64,000 nt of DNA from the NCBI GenBank assembly GCA_910587005.1, contig CAJULB010000002.1, forward strand, positions 1 through 64,000, given 5' to 3'. The notes under the pieces are model-generated. The model made no database searches. It saw nothing but the letters and a program-made list of their open reading frames with translations, and was not told where the DNA came from. This stretch comes from an uncultured Christensenellaceae bacterium. Lineage in GTDB: Bacteria > Bacillota > Clostridia > Christensenellales > Borkfalkiaceae. The translations under genes and the position numbers were made by a program. Shown here piece by piece: positions 23,358 to 31,746 of the stretch (position 1 is its first letter; the number at the start of each line of letters is the position of its first letter).

Positions 23358-24652
23358 AAAATCACCTCCGCAAAATTGCTGTTGATTGCGTTCTGTACAC
23401 CGTCGAGCGTTACGTTACGGGTGCGTTTGAGCGTTCGCAACTGCGTGTCGTTCAGCGATTTGTCGAGCAGGTAAAACGTCTGCGTACCGCCCCGAATTAT
23501 GAGCGTATCGAGTTCCAGCCCGTTGAAAGCGTCGTAGTCCAAACCGACAATGCTATGTTCCAAGTACGGCGTGTCCAAATCGAGCGTGATATTGACTTTC
23601 GCTCTCGGCATATCCGCAAACAGTTTTTTAGCGTCCATAGACATCGAAACGAAATACCCGTCGTAAACTTCGCTGTAACGGTAGGTAAAGATTTCCTTGC
23701 CGTTCAGTTTGCTTGTGCCGTCGAGATTGTAGGTCATACGTTCCTGCCAATAGGTAGTGTCAACTTTCTCGTCTGACGTGTCATAACTCGGATTGCAGGC
23801 GATAGAGCCGAAAAGCGATTGCGTGCTGTTCCTTGCGCCGTTCTCGTCATAGTGGAATTTCAGCACGGCATAATTCTTGATAATGTCCGTTACGTCGTCC
23901 GCCTTGAATTTCTTTGTCGCAGTGTCGTACTCCCGAATGGTAAAGTATTGCGAAAGGTCGAGCGTGATATAGTAATCGCCGTAGCCGTGATCGTTGGACT
24001 TTATAGCCGAAAACACGCAGTCGAACACGTCGCCGTAATCGAAATAAACCGTGCCTTGCTTGACGTTCCACAAAAAGCCCCAGAGCCTTCCGTAAATGTC
24101 GTATTGTCCGGTCAGTTGTATCGAGAACGGGCGGTTGTCAATTTTGATAATAAACTGCTCATCACGGTTGAGCGTTGTCGAAACGCTGCCGTACTGACCT
24201 TTGAAACCGCTCCACGTTATGCCGTTCGTCGTATCGTAGTAATAGAACTCGGAAAGCACTCGCTGTTGCGCTTCTTTCTCGCTGCCGACCTCGTTCATAT
24301 ACGTTTCAAAGTCGCCCATGTACTGCATACCCGTAGAGCGGTATTGGTCGCTCGTCAGGTTGTAGCCCGTGAAATAATTGTATTTGAGTTCCTGCAACTG
24401 CACGCCGTTGTTCTTGGCGTTTGAATAGTAACTCGCTTCCATAAACCACCGTTCCTCGAACTCGTTACGTTCTTCGGGCGTCAAATCCTCGTCTTTTTTA
24501 ATATCTACGGCAAGTTGGTCGTTGATATTGTTGACGCCGACCGTCGTATCTTTGACGAAAAAGTGGTAGTAAACGAAAGCGATAATCACGCAAACGCTGA
24601 TGACGCATAGAAACACCAGACAGCAGTTGCCGATTGTTTTTAAGACTTTCAT
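23354..24652 (-). CDS. Single-pass membrane protein, structural candidate
   Basis: 432 residues: membrane segment at about 8-32 followed by a large extracytoplasmic domain rich in Tyr, Asp and Asn. AAGGAGG site. Located between the coat-protein candidate and the adhesin. May be a minor tip protein of the filament. No homology recognised. Confidence 0.6.
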   Translation of the reverse strand: MKVLKTIGNCCLVFLCVISVCVIIAFVYYHFFVKDTTVGVNNINDQLAVDIKKDEDLTPEERNEFEERWFMEASYYSNAKNNGVQLQELKYNYFTGYNLTSDQYRSTGMQYMGDFETYMNEVGSEKEAQQRVLSEFYYYDTTNGITWSGFKGQYGSVSTTLNRDEQFIIKIDNRPFSIQLTGQYDIYGRLWGFLWNVKQGTVYFDYGDVFDCVFSAIKSNDHGYGDYYITLDLSQYFTIREYDTATKKFKADDVTDIIKNYAVLKFHYDENGARNSTQSLFGSIACNPSYDTSDEKVDTTYWQERMTYNLDGTSKLNGKEIFTYRYSEVYDGYFVSMSMDAKKLFADMPRAKVNITLDLDTPYLEHSIVGLDYDAFNGLELDTLIIRGGTQTFYLLDKSLNDTQLRTLKRTRNVTLDGVQNAINSNFAEVIL

Positions 24653-24726
24653 AAAACCTCCTTTTGAAAAATTAAAGGCACTAAATAAACGTGTTACGGT
24701 CTAAATAGTGCCTTCGTCGTTGTTTA

Positions 24727-24885
24727 TTACAGCAAGCCGTTCCAGCCGAAGAAATTGAGCATTTTGGCGAGCCACCGTAAGCCGTATGCAATCCAATCAA
24801 ATAATTTGGCGAGAATTGATAACGGCCACGTTCCGACAAGCACTACAAGGATTATGACGAGAATTATGAGTATCAATTTCTTCAT
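24727..24885 (-). CDS. 52-residue hydrophobic protein, major coat protein candidate
   Basis: 52 residues: MKK, then a hydrophobic segment of 16-20 residues (LILIILVIILVVLVG), then an amphipathic aromatic helix with W and F residues (ILAKLFDWIAYGLRWLAKML). Inovirus coat proteins are short, with one membrane helix and charged ends; this has the membrane helix at the N-terminus. A GCGAGG site lies before ATG. It sits between the SSB candidate and the structural genes, where inoviruses keep coat genes. A holin-like or assembly role is the alternative. Confidence 0.6.
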   Translation of the reverse strand: MKKLILIILVIILVVLVGTWPLSILAKLFDWIAYGLRWLAKMLNFFGWNGLL

Positions 24886-24900
24886 AGGATCGCCTCGCTT

Positions 24901-25260
24901 TTAGCGCATAAGCATTGCAAGCAATGTCTTGTCGGAATTGCGGGCGGGCTTGATTGCGCTTTCAAAGATTTCGCCCGTTTCCTTATCCACCGTGCGGACG
25001 AGAAAGCGGTTGCCCGATACGGTCTTGCCGGATGCGTCCTGAAACTCGTAGGGAACGACGATAAAATCCGCCTTGTCCTCGTTGCCGAACACAATGTCAA
25101 GCACGGTGTAACCGCCTTTGTCGTTCTTGTCGGGCGGATCGAGTTTGATTTTTACGTCCCTGCCGCGCACGACGCCGCAAATGTAATACTCGAAATACGA
25201 TTTGCCCTTATACTCGAATGTGCCTTTTTCGACTTTAATGCCGTTGTTCTTGTTTGCCAT
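24901..25260 (-). CDS. Single-stranded DNA-binding protein candidate (gpV-like)
   Basis: 119 residues, beta-rich, with many alternating charged and aromatic residues (GTFEYKGKSYFEYYICG, VKIKLDPPDKND). Size, fold prediction and position next to the coat candidate fit an inovirus ssDNA-binding protein that coats the displaced strand. AAGGAGG ribosome site. Sequence homology not certain. Confidence 0.55.
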   Translation of the reverse strand: MANKNNGIKVEKGTFEYKGKSYFEYYICGVVRGRDVKIKLDPPDKNDKGGYTVLDIVFGNEDKADFIVVPYEFQDASGKTVSGNRFLVRTVDKETGEIFESAIKPARNSDKTLLAMLMR

Positions 25261-25275
25261 AAATTTGCCTCCTTG

Positions 25276-25563
25276 TTATGCGGATTTCTTTCCGCCTTTT
25301 TTGAGTTTTGTGCCTTTCTCACGGGAAAACTGCTTTGCGTACTTTTTGTCGCCGAACGCTTCCATAGCCTGCTTGTAACGGAACAGTCCGGCGTGGTCGC
25401 TCTGACACTGCAAGTAACCCGAACGCATACCTGCCTCGTAGTCCGACAAAGGCTGTCCTTCTTTCTGTCCGTGCTGATGCACCTTTGCCTTGCGCTCGTT
25501 TGCGTAACTTTCCGCACGCTTGTTCGGCGCAGTCCAACGTCTTTCTTTGTTGTAATCTGCCAT
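25276..25563 (-). CDS. Small basic protein
   Basis: 95 residues, highly basic and polar, ending in a KKGGKK tail. TAGGAG site. Could bind nucleic acid. First gene of the late (structural) run; the upstream gap 25564-25743 has no gene and probably contains its promoter, although I see no convincing -35/-10 pair. Confidence 0.5.
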   Translation of the reverse strand: MADYNKERRWTAPNKRAESYANERKAKVHQHGQKEGQPLSDYEAGMRSGYLQCQSDHAGLFRYKQAMEAFGDKKYAKQFSREKGTKLKKGGKKSA

Positions 25564-25743
25564 TGTTCAAATCTCCTAATGATAAATTTTCGCCCGTTGA
25601 CGCTCGCATAGCACAGCGTATATATCTGTTAAACGGCGGCTTATGTATTGTTTTTTCGATTGTTTATGCGTAGGCGGCCACCTTTACGAAAATCACGCTA
25701 AACTTAATCGCTTATTTATTGCGCCGTAAACATTCAAATGAGG

Positions 25744-25965
25744 TTAGCACTTCGGCATTGTCGTACCCGAATATGCCAACAAGTCCTGCGTTGCGTAAAA
25801 GGCGTGTTTCCTTTCGCAACGGCAATACGTTACAAGCCACATTTCCACGTCAAGGTGTTTGTTCGCCTTGCGGTCAAAATAGGCTTTTGCCTTGTCGGGA
25901 TTAGTGAAATACTTACAGCCGAAGTTACACTCAACCCGAAAATACTGCTCGATATTCTTCTTCAT
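25744..25965 (-). CDS. Small cysteine-containing protein
   Basis: 73 residues from ATG at 25965 with AGGAGG six bases upstream; a longer frame lacks a site. Four cysteines (VECNFGCKYF, TYCRCERK) could bind a metal. Unknown function. Confidence 0.5.
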   Translation of the reverse strand: MKKNIEQYFRVECNFGCKYFTNPDKAKAYFDRKANKHLDVEMWLVTYCRCERKHAFYATQDLLAYSGTTMPKC

Positions 25966-26049
25966 ACTGCCTCCTAAAATCGTTATTGTGAGTGGGCGAA
26001 TAACTAACCCCTTCACCTAATAGCCTCGAAAATCGCAAAAGTCCACGCA

Positions 26050-26448
26050 TTATTGCAAAACTTTTTTTATTTTCCGTAAAATCCGTGTCAAACGGTTGTT
26101 GATTGCCTTTTTTGTTACGCCTTGCCGTTCGGCAATTTCCACTTGCGGTATGCGCTCAAAAAAGACCTGTTTTATAAGCGTTTGCTGTTCGGGAGCGAGA
26201 GTGGAAATAGCCGCATAAAGTTGTCTGTTGCTTTCGTTTTTTTCAAAGATAGCCGCAACGTTTGCGTCCGGATCTGCAACGTCCCAGCCGTTATCTACCG
26301 AGCGTTCCAACGATTGATTTCTACGAGAGTGCTTGCGTTCGGATAGTTCGTCCGCCTTTTCCATATCTTGATAGAGCGAGTAAAATTCGTCGCTTACTTC
26401 GACGGCGCTTGTCGTGCCGTCGGCAAATTTATAGGTTATTGTTTTCAT
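26050..26448 (-). CDS. Sigma-70 region-4-like regulator
   Basis: 132 residues from ATG at 26448 (AGGAG upstream). C-terminal ~65 residues (LAPEQQTLIKQVFFERIPQVEIAERQGVTKKAINNRL) form a region-4-type helix-turn-helix. The middle LYQDMEKADELSERKHSRR is typical of small phage-encoded sigma-like activators. It probably activates late transcription of the inovirus-like element, or of a helper. No region 2. Confidence 0.75.
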   Translation of the reverse strand: MKTITYKFADGTTSAVEVSDEFYSLYQDMEKADELSERKHSRRNQSLERSVDNGWDVADPDANVAAIFEKNESNRQLYAAISTLAPEQQTLIKQVFFERIPQVEIAERQGVTKKAINNRLTRILRKIKKVLQ

Positions 26449-26583
26449 AGTTTTAACTCCTTGAATTTCGTGGAATCCGCAGAGCCGTACTGTTTTCCGC
26501 AAACAAAAAAGACGGCGTGAAAGCGATTGAGATTTGCTTTCCTTGCCGTCTTGCGGTCTGCGGATATTCTTTTGTTCGGCGGT

Positions 26584-26745
26584 CTATACCGCCTTATCTG
26601 TATTTGTTACTTTGATTTTGCCGTCGTCCGAAAAGCGTATTGTCGTAACACAGCCTTTGACGGCGATTTCGACGGTCTTGCTCGGCTTGTCTATACGGCA
26701 CACGAGTTTACCTTGACTATTCCTAACGTCCGTGAGTTTTCCCAT
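26584..26745 (-). CDS. 53-residue conserved-looking protein
   Basis: 53 residues, MGKLTDVRNSQGKLVCRI.., with a short beta-hairpin-rich pattern (VEIAVKGCVTTIRF). The start overlaps the stop of the upstream gene (TAATG). Small proteins of this type are frequent in Firmicutes mobile elements; function unknown. Confidence 0.55.
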   Translation of the reverse strand: MGKLTDVRNSQGKLVCRIDKPSKTVEIAVKGCVTTIRFSDDGKIKVTNTDKAV

Positions 26746-27056
26746 TATGCAGACTCCTTGACTACGGCTGTTTGCAAATACTTCAAAAGCCGTTTATTGA
26801 GTTTTTGCACATATTCGGGCGTGTACCCAAGTTCCTCCGACAAGGACTCTTGCGTATGATTTTTAATGTATAAGGAATAGTAAAGGTCGAAAAGACGAGG
26901 CGAGGCTTTTTGCATGGCGTCGTTGTAAAGGTTGACCGTATTCAATATATCGTTCATTTTGCCCGTGAAAGCGCAGGCCTCGTCAAACATATTCTTGCGA
27001 ACGTAATAATAGCGTATATCTTTCAAATCTTCTCTGATTACCGAGAGCGATAACAT
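26745..27056 (-). CDS. Helix-turn-helix regulator, ArpU/sigma-like
   Basis: 103 residues. Helical; HTQESLSEELGYTPEYVQKLNKR resembles a region-4 helix-turn-helix. AGGAGG site. Probably a transcription factor for element B together with the sigma-like protein downstream. Confidence 0.6.
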   Translation of the reverse strand: MLSLSVIREDLKDIRYYYVRKNMFDEACAFTGKMNDILNTVNLYNDAMQKASPRLFDLYYSLYIKNHTQESLSEELGYTPEYVQKLNKRLLKYLQTAVVKESA

Positions 27057-27074
27057 TTTATAAAATCCTCCTGA

Positions 27075-27262
27075 AACAATTATTTGGTCGGATTTCGTCG
27101 ATAAAGAAAATAGCCTCTACCAACAGAAACCCATATTTCGAGTTTGCTGTTCGTAGGGGCTATAACTTTGTTATGCCGGTGGCACGAACCTTATCTATAC
27201 CGTAGAGGGCAGGAATTACGGGAACTTGTCCAACCTAACCGTGCCGTATAGACGTATGTATT
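27075..27262 (-). ncRNA. Structured intergenic region, possible RNA element
   Basis: Gene-free stretch with two strong foldings: ATAGCC.CTAC..ACAG / CTGT..GTAG.GGCTAT (about 27110-27173), and TCTATAC / GTATAGA (27194-27252) enclosing GC-rich inner pairs. It lies between the zinc-ribbon gene and the regulator gene, just upstream of the latter on the coding strand. It could be a cis-regulatory RNA or a small RNA; I do not recognise a family. Confidence 0.4.
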
Positions 27263-27271
27263 CGATTTTGA

Positions 27272-27439
27272 TTATTGTGCTTTGACTATTCGTATAAGTC
27301 GTTCTTTCTCCGACGGTTGTTTGGCTATAATGACCGCATTACATTTTTTGCAACAGCCTTTCGCTTCGCCGTTGTCATTGACTGTAACCGTCATATAGTT
27401 CAGACAGTCGGGGCATTTGATCCGTTTGACCTTACTCAT
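27272..27439 (-). CDS. Small zinc-ribbon protein
   Basis: 55 residues from ATG at 27439 with GGAGG upstream. CPDC and CKKC pairs make a four-cysteine zinc ribbon; flanks are basic. Probably nucleic-acid or protein binding. Encoded downstream of the LexA-like gene, beyond its terminator. Confidence 0.6.
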   Translation of the reverse strand: MSKVKRIKCPDCLNYMTVTVNDNGEAKGCCKKCNAVIIAKQPSEKERLIRIVKAQ

Positions 27440-27549
27440 ATATGCCTCCTTTTCCCATAAATACGCAAAGAGTATATTTAACTTACTGTCAATGCAGGGT
27501 TGGGAACTCCCGTGCGAAAGTAAATTATCTTTCGTACTCTCAATATTAA

Positions 27550-27571
27550 AAACTTCGGGGCTATGAAGTTT
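27550..27571 (-). terminator. Terminator of the LexA-like gene
   Basis: On the minus strand AAACTTC and GAAGTTT pair around ATAGCCCC, followed by TTAAT. A second small hairpin (CGAAAG/CTTTCG) follows near 27510-27535. Confidence 0.6.
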
Positions 27572-27585
27572 GTAGTATTGCAATA

Positions 27586-28194
27586 TTAAAATAAATCTTT
27601 GATGACTTTGATTGCTACGCCTTGTATGTCAATGCTTTTGAAATACATATCGTCCATACCGTCGTTTTCGGGGTGTAGGCGTATGCGTTTACGCTTTTCG
27701 TCCAGATAGTAACGCTTTAAGGTTGTTTCGTTATCTATAAGAGCGACCACGATTTGACCTTCTTCGGCTGTTTCTTGCTGACGGACTACGACCAGATCGC
27801 CGTCGTCAATGCCTGCATTTATCATACTTTCGCCGTATGCTTTCAATATAAAGTAACTGCCTGCGCCTAAAAAATCGGTTGGTATAGGCAAATACGTTTC
27901 TATATTTTCTTCGGCAAGCATAGGCGTTCCGCAAGCGATAGAGCCGACAACGGGTAGATATTCAACGGCTTGCTGCAACTTTTCCATCTTCTTGGTACGA
28001 ACGCCACGACAAGTACCGCTGTTTTCAAGCATACCTTTTTCTTGCATTTCCGCTATGTAATTGCTTACGCAGCCTTTTGAAATACCGAAAGCGGTTGCTA
28101 TCTCTTGCATTGTCGGCGTTCTGCCGCTGTCAAAATACTCTTTGTTTATAAACTCGACTATGTTATTCATTAGTTCGGAGTTCTTACTTCTCAT
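27586..28194 (-). CDS. lexA: LexA-type repressor with S24 autoprotease domain
   Basis: 202 residues. N-terminal winged helix-turn-helix (TPTMQEIATAFGISKGCVSNYIAEM), cleavage site region VGSIACGTPMLAEENIE (Ala-Cys-Gly variant of Ala-Gly), catalytic Ser in GESMINAGIDDGDLV and catalytic Lys in ETTLKRYYLD. It represses genes until RecA filaments trigger self-cleavage, so it links element B to DNA damage. Two LexA-box-like sites and a 9-bp inverted repeat lie upstream. It may be the element's own repressor rather than the host LexA. Confidence 0.88.
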   Translation of the reverse strand: MRSKNSELMNNIVEFINKEYFDSGRTPTMQEIATAFGISKGCVSNYIAEMQEKGMLENSGTCRGVRTKKMEKLQQAVEYLPVVGSIACGTPMLAEENIETYLPIPTDFLGAGSYFILKAYGESMINAGIDDGDLVVVRQQETAEEGQIVVALIDNETTLKRYYLDEKRKRIRLHPENDGMDDMYFKSIDIQGVAIKVIKDLF

Positions 28195-28214
28195 AAGTGT
28201 TCCTCGCTTATCGT

Positions 28215-28251
28215 GAACGATTGTTTATGATAGATTATAGAACATACGTTT
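28215..28251. promoter_or_regulatory. Two LexA-box-like operators
   Basis: GAACGATTGTTT (28215-28226) and GAACATACGTTT (28240-28251) both fit the Gram-positive pattern GAAC-N4-GTTY. They sit between the LexA-like start and the divergent region, suggesting autoregulation. Confidence 0.65.
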
Positions 28252-28263
28252 GAGAAAGTCAAC

Positions 28264-28287
28264 TGTTTGAAAGCCCCATTTCAAACA
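28264..28287. promoter_or_regulatory. Operator-like inverted repeat
   Basis: TGTTTGAAA (28264-28272) and TTTCAAACA (28279-28287), a perfect 9-bp repeat with a six-base centre, between the LexA-like gene and the next small gene. Confidence 0.55.
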
Positions 28288-28302
28288 TTGTCGGAAATAT
28301 TT

Positions 28303-28488
28303 TTAGGGAGGGTGTGTGTCCGGCTGTTCGGTGGGTTGCTCTTGCATCTTGTAGTAATTCCGTATATCTAATTCCAGACTTGCTATAAGCGCATCATAGT
28401 CTTGCCTTGAAAGTATTTTAGGATTTGGCGTTCCTCTTACGAACAGAGTATCTCGTCCGTTATGAGGAGCGATTTTTATTTCTCGCAT
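28303..28488 (-). CDS. Small protein of unknown function
   Basis: 61 residues (MREIKIAPHNGRDTLFV.. to ..EQPDTHPP), AGGAGG site seven bases before ATG. Last minus-strand gene of element B on the right. Function unknown. Bases 28491-28840 upstream hold no gene: they contain AT-rich sequence, two CTACCTAAA direct repeats near 28553 and 28566 and a short ACGCCG/CGGCGT hairpin at 28762-28778. Confidence 0.5.
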   Translation of the reverse strand: MREIKIAPHNGRDTLFVRGTPNPKILSRQDYDALIASLELDIRNYYKMQEQPTEQPDTHPP

Positions 28489-28840
28489 ATAGCCTCCTGC
28501 TTGATTTGATAGGTTGACTATACACCTTTGGAAAATAAAAGTTTAGAAACTCTACCTAAACCTTTCCTACCTAAAAAACGAACAAACCCAAACTTTACCC
28601 GAACATTACCCAAACTGACCGTATAACTATTTACCTTTTTTTCGCCGTTGGTTGTGGCAGAAAATGTCGTTGCCGTCAATCTAAAACAACTCTTGCTTAA
28701 ACCAAATACGGAAATAACCTTAACGCAATAATTGTTTTAATTGGAAACCGAATAACAAAAAACGCCGATTGACGGCGTAGCCATTTCCTGCATTTTTGTC
28801 GGCGTCGAAAAAAAGGTTCGGCAAAGGAGGCAATTATAGA

Positions 28841-28978
28841 ATGAGTTTAGGAAAAGTATCGGTTGCGTATAGGTCGGTGCTGAAATCGTCGGGGATTTGT
28901 TTAGACGGAGGCTCTAACATTTCTCGACGAATTTGTTTATGCTTTATGCGAAATATCTATTTTGGAGGTAAAAAATGA
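28841..28978 (+). CDS. Short leader gene upstream of the recombinase
   Basis: 45 residues from ATG at 28841 with a strong AAAGGAGG site. It ends inside the recombinase start (ATGA overlap), and the recombinase ribosome site TTTGGAGG lies in its last codons. Basic, Cys-containing. Could be a coupling leader or a directionality factor; not recognised. Confidence 0.45.
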   Translation: MSLGKVSVAYRSVLKSSGICLDGGSNISRRICLCFMRNIYFGGKK

Positions 28979-30627
28979 AAACAGCGGTTATCTATGCACG
29001 TTATTCGAGCGATAGTCAAACGGAACAGTCTATCGAGGGGCAATTAAGAGTTTGTCAACAGTTTGCACAGAACAACGATATTCTCATTGTCGATACATAT
29101 ATAGACCGTGCTATGACGGGAACGAATGACGCACGTCCGGATTTTCAGCGTATGATTAAAGATAGCAACAAACGCCAATGGGACTACGTTATCGTGTATA
29201 AATTAGACCGTTTCAGCCGTAATAAATATGAAACGACGATACACAAACACACCTTAAAAGAAAACGGCGTCAAAGTTTTGTCCGCTATGGAAAACATACC
29301 CGATACACCCGAAGGCATCATACTCGAAAGCCTTTTGGAAGGTATGAACCAATACTACTCCGCCGAACTCTCACAAAAGGTCTTGCGTGGACTGAAAGAG
29401 AGTTATATCAAAGGCAACTACACAGGCGGAGCGCAGATATTCGGGTATGACGTAGTTGACAAGAAAAACGTAATCAATCCTTACGAGGCGGAAATCATAC
29501 GAGAGATATTTTCAAAGTTTGCAAACGGGCATACGGGAAAGTCGATTGCGGATAATCTCATAGCACGAGGCATACGCACAAAAACGGGACACTACATTGA
29601 CGATAAAAAGGTTTATAAGATTATAGCCAATACAAAGTATGTTGGCAAGATAAAGCACGGCGACACGGTTTATACAAATATCTATCCTGCTATCGTTGAC
29701 GAGGCTACATGGCAGACCGTTCAAATCATAAGGAACGCCAACAAGCATAAGCCCGGAAGTAAAAAGCAAAAATTTAGGTTTTTGTTATCGGGTAAACTGA
29801 TATGCGGTGATTGCCGTTCCTATATGGTCGGTGAAAGCGGTAAAAGCAAAAGCGGCGACAACTACAAGTATTATACTTGCCTCTCTCGTCGCAGACGGAA
29901 ACAAGCGTGTGATTTGAAGTCTGTTCAAAAGAATTGGATTGAAAACTTGGTTATTCAAACTACTTGGCAACTGATTGAGGAAAATGCGGCTCTCGACGAT
30001 TTGGTTAATGCGATATTCAAAAAGCACCAGACCGAAAACAAAGAGGCTGCACTCATAAAGTCGTTAGAGAAAAGACGAGACGAGGCGTTGAAAGCGTCCA
30101 ATAATCTGATCGCCGCTATCGAGCAAGGCATAATCACCGAACAAACGAAAATAAGGTTGAAAGAGTTAGAGGCTCAAATATCGCAATATGACTTTGACAT
30201 AGAGCAAGCACGGCAACGTAACTATTCCTATCTTACACCCGAAAAGATTAAAGACTACTTCCGAAAAGTGATATGCGGCGATATTACAGCCGATAGCACG
30301 AGGGAGCATATAATCAAATACTTCATTCGGGAAATCATCTTGTATAACGATTGCTTGGTGATAACATATAACTTCACGGACAAAAACATAATGAAGAAAA
30401 CCACCCCAGACGACATAGACGAGGTGGAAAAGGAACTAAAACGGGCTAAAAACGCCCGAAATGACGCTAATTTGTGTTTGTACAAACGCCCCAACTCTCC
30501 ACCACAGGAGGCGTATCCGAACACTGGGAGCTGTTTGTATGCAGTACAGGGTTCGTCGCCTCAATTCCTCTGTACGGCGCATAGCCGTCAGACAAAAAAG
30601 AAAAAGCCCGCAGGACGGCGTGTTTGA
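28975..30627 (+). CDS. Large serine recombinase of element B (or of the tailed prophage)
   Basis: 550 residues. YARYS with nucleophile Ser11, DRFSRNKYET, recombinase domain, zinc ribbon (CGDC..YYTC..C) and a coiled coil at about 350-420, as in the recombinase at 740-2245. Its N-terminal third is very similar to that protein. The final ~55 residues are low-complexity (PNSPPQEAYPNTG.., HSRQTKKKKPAGRRV) and run into the terminator of the convergent phage operon, with the stop codon in the hairpin loop. Base composition fits element B better than the GC-rich phage. Ownership is not settled. Confidence 0.9.
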   Translation: MKTAVIYARYSSDSQTEQSIEGQLRVCQQFAQNNDILIVDTYIDRAMTGTNDARPDFQRMIKDSNKRQWDYVIVYKLDRFSRNKYETTIHKHTLKENGVKVLSAMENIPDTPEGIILESLLEGMNQYYSAELSQKVLRGLKESYIKGNYTGGAQIFGYDVVDKKNVINPYEAEIIREIFSKFANGHTGKSIADNLIARGIRTKTGHYIDDKKVYKIIANTKYVGKIKHGDTVYTNIYPAIVDEATWQTVQIIRNANKHKPGSKKQKFRFLLSGKLICGDCRSYMVGESGKSKSGDNYKYYTCLSRRRRKQACDLKSVQKNWIENLVIQTTWQLIEENAALDDLVNAIFKKHQTENKEAALIKSLEKRRDEALKASNNLIAAIEQGIITEQTKIRLKELEAQISQYDFDIEQARQRNYSYLTPEKIKDYFRKVICGDITADSTREHIIKYFIREIILYNDCLVITYNFTDKNIMKKTTPDDIDEVEKELKRAKNARNDANLCLYKRPNSPPQEAYPNTGSCLYAVQGSSPQFLCTAHSRQTKKKKPAGRRV

Positions 30628-30644
30628 CCGTCTGCGGGCTTTTA
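30601..30644. terminator. Bidirectional terminator between recombinase and phage lysis genes
   Basis: AAAGCCCGCAG(G)ACGG and CCGTCTGCGGGCTTT pair with one bulge; T runs follow on both strands. It ends the phage late operon on the minus strand and overlaps the recombinase 3' end. Confidence 0.88.
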
Positions 30645-30647
30645 TTG

Positions 30648-31106
30648 TTATTCGTTTACTTGGTCGCTGTCATTGCTTTCAGGCGTTGTGGCGCCTTTTT
30701 CGGCGGTTTCCGTGGGTGTTTTGTCTGCTTCCGGCGTTTCAGTGATCTGTTCGGCGGTGGGTTTCTTAATTTTCGAGAACATGGCATCGAACGCTTTGCT
30801 CAATAAATCACCGAGAGGCGTCGCCTTAATTGTTGCGTATATTGCCTGATCCAGAGTGAAGATAGCACCAGCGAGGGCGAAGTAATACTCGGCCGCGAAT
30901 TGCTTCGTCGCCAGCAAGTAGATGGCGGCAGCTATGAGTGAGAAGCCGACCGCGATCGCCAGATAGATCCAGTGGCGCACATTTTCCTCGAGCTTGCTGA
31001 ATACGTTGCCGTATTTCAGGATGCAGAGCAGAACGACGCCAGCGAGCGCTATGCCGGCAAGCGGCAGGCCGTATGTTTTTATGAAGTCGATGATCAATTC
31101 TTCCAT
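30648..31106 (-). CDS. Holin-like membrane protein
   Basis: 152 residues with three predicted membrane segments (about 12-30, 46-65, 75-95) and a polar, Thr/Glu-rich tail. Position at the downstream end of the tail-gene operon suits a holin that opens the membrane for lysis. No endolysin gene was found next to it within the window, so that gene may lie elsewhere. Confidence 0.6.
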   Translation of the reverse strand: MEELIIDFIKTYGLPLAGIALAGVVLLCILKYGNVFSKLEENVRHWIYLAIAVGFSLIAAAIYLLATKQFAAEYYFALAGAIFTLDQAIYATIKATPLGDLLSKAFDAMFSKIKKPTAEQITETPEADKTPTETAEKGATTPESNDSDQVNE

Positions 31107-31118
31107 GGGGTTGTCTCC

Positions 31119-31526
31119 TTATTTTTTAGATTTTTTTGTGTGAACTGGCCCGTCGCTATAAATTGCATTGATGCCTTGTTCTATGAGGAAGTCCTTTTGC
31201 TCGTGTTTGACTGTTTGCGCGTATTCAAGCGCAGCATGCATGTCGCCGTTGCAGTGAGCGTCTGGTATTCGCTGCACTGCCCGAGCCGTTGCTTCCCCGA
31301 GGGCGATCGCGGCGTTAATTCCTTTGATAGCGATGAGCTCGTTTTTCTGGCGATCTTCTTCGCGCTGTGCTTCAAGTTCCTCTCGTTTCGCTTCCTTTGC
31401 GGCCTGCTCAGCATCGCGGGCCGAGATTTTGCGCTGTAAACGCCAGAAGAAGAATCCGACGGCGGCGCTGATAATAGCCGAAGGTAAGCCGATCGCGAGA
31501 AGGAACTGCCAGACTGTTATTGTCAT
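31119..31526 (-). CDS. Membrane-anchored coiled-coil protein, lysis-region
   Basis: 135 residues: one membrane segment (about 6-28), then a charged helix (KISARDAEQAAKEAKREELEAQ). Resembles spanin-like or accessory lysis proteins in layout; not confirmed. Overlaps the next upstream gene by four bases. Confidence 0.5.
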   Translation of the reverse strand: MTITVWQFLLAIGLPSAIISAAVGFFFWRLQRKISARDAEQAAKEAKREELEAQREEDRQKNELIAIKGINAAIALGEATARAVQRIPDAHCNGDMHAALEYAQTVKHEQKDFLIEQGINAIYSDGPVHTKKSKK

Positions 31527-31732
31527 TTCTTAGTCTCTCCTTGTTGCGAAAATTGAACAGCAGGGGTGGCCGTTGTCCCGAGGGTCTCGTTGAACTTCGT
31601 CTGCGCGGCAGCGATCCGCTCGGCGAGGTCGACGTCGTCCCTCTCGTTGAGACGTAGAGCCATGTCCCTGATGATGGCGTTCTGGGTTTCCACCAGTTCG
31701 CACAATGTCAAAATGAGTTGCGTGTTGTCCAT
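31523..31732 (-). CDS. Small helical phage protein
   Basis: 69 residues, helical (MDNTQLILTLCELVETQNAIIRDMALRL). Phage tail/lysis junction protein of unknown role; overlaps the next gene (ATGA). Confidence 0.5.
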   Translation of the reverse strand: MDNTQLILTLCELVETQNAIIRDMALRLNERDDVDLAERIAAAQTKFNETLGTTATPAVQFSQQGETKK

Positions 31733-31746
31733 CTTGAGCCTCCGCC

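Noticed and set aside
28975..30627. Tandem site-specific transposon like Tn4451
   Set aside because: Only one recombinase at this site and no resistance or mobilisation genes beside it.
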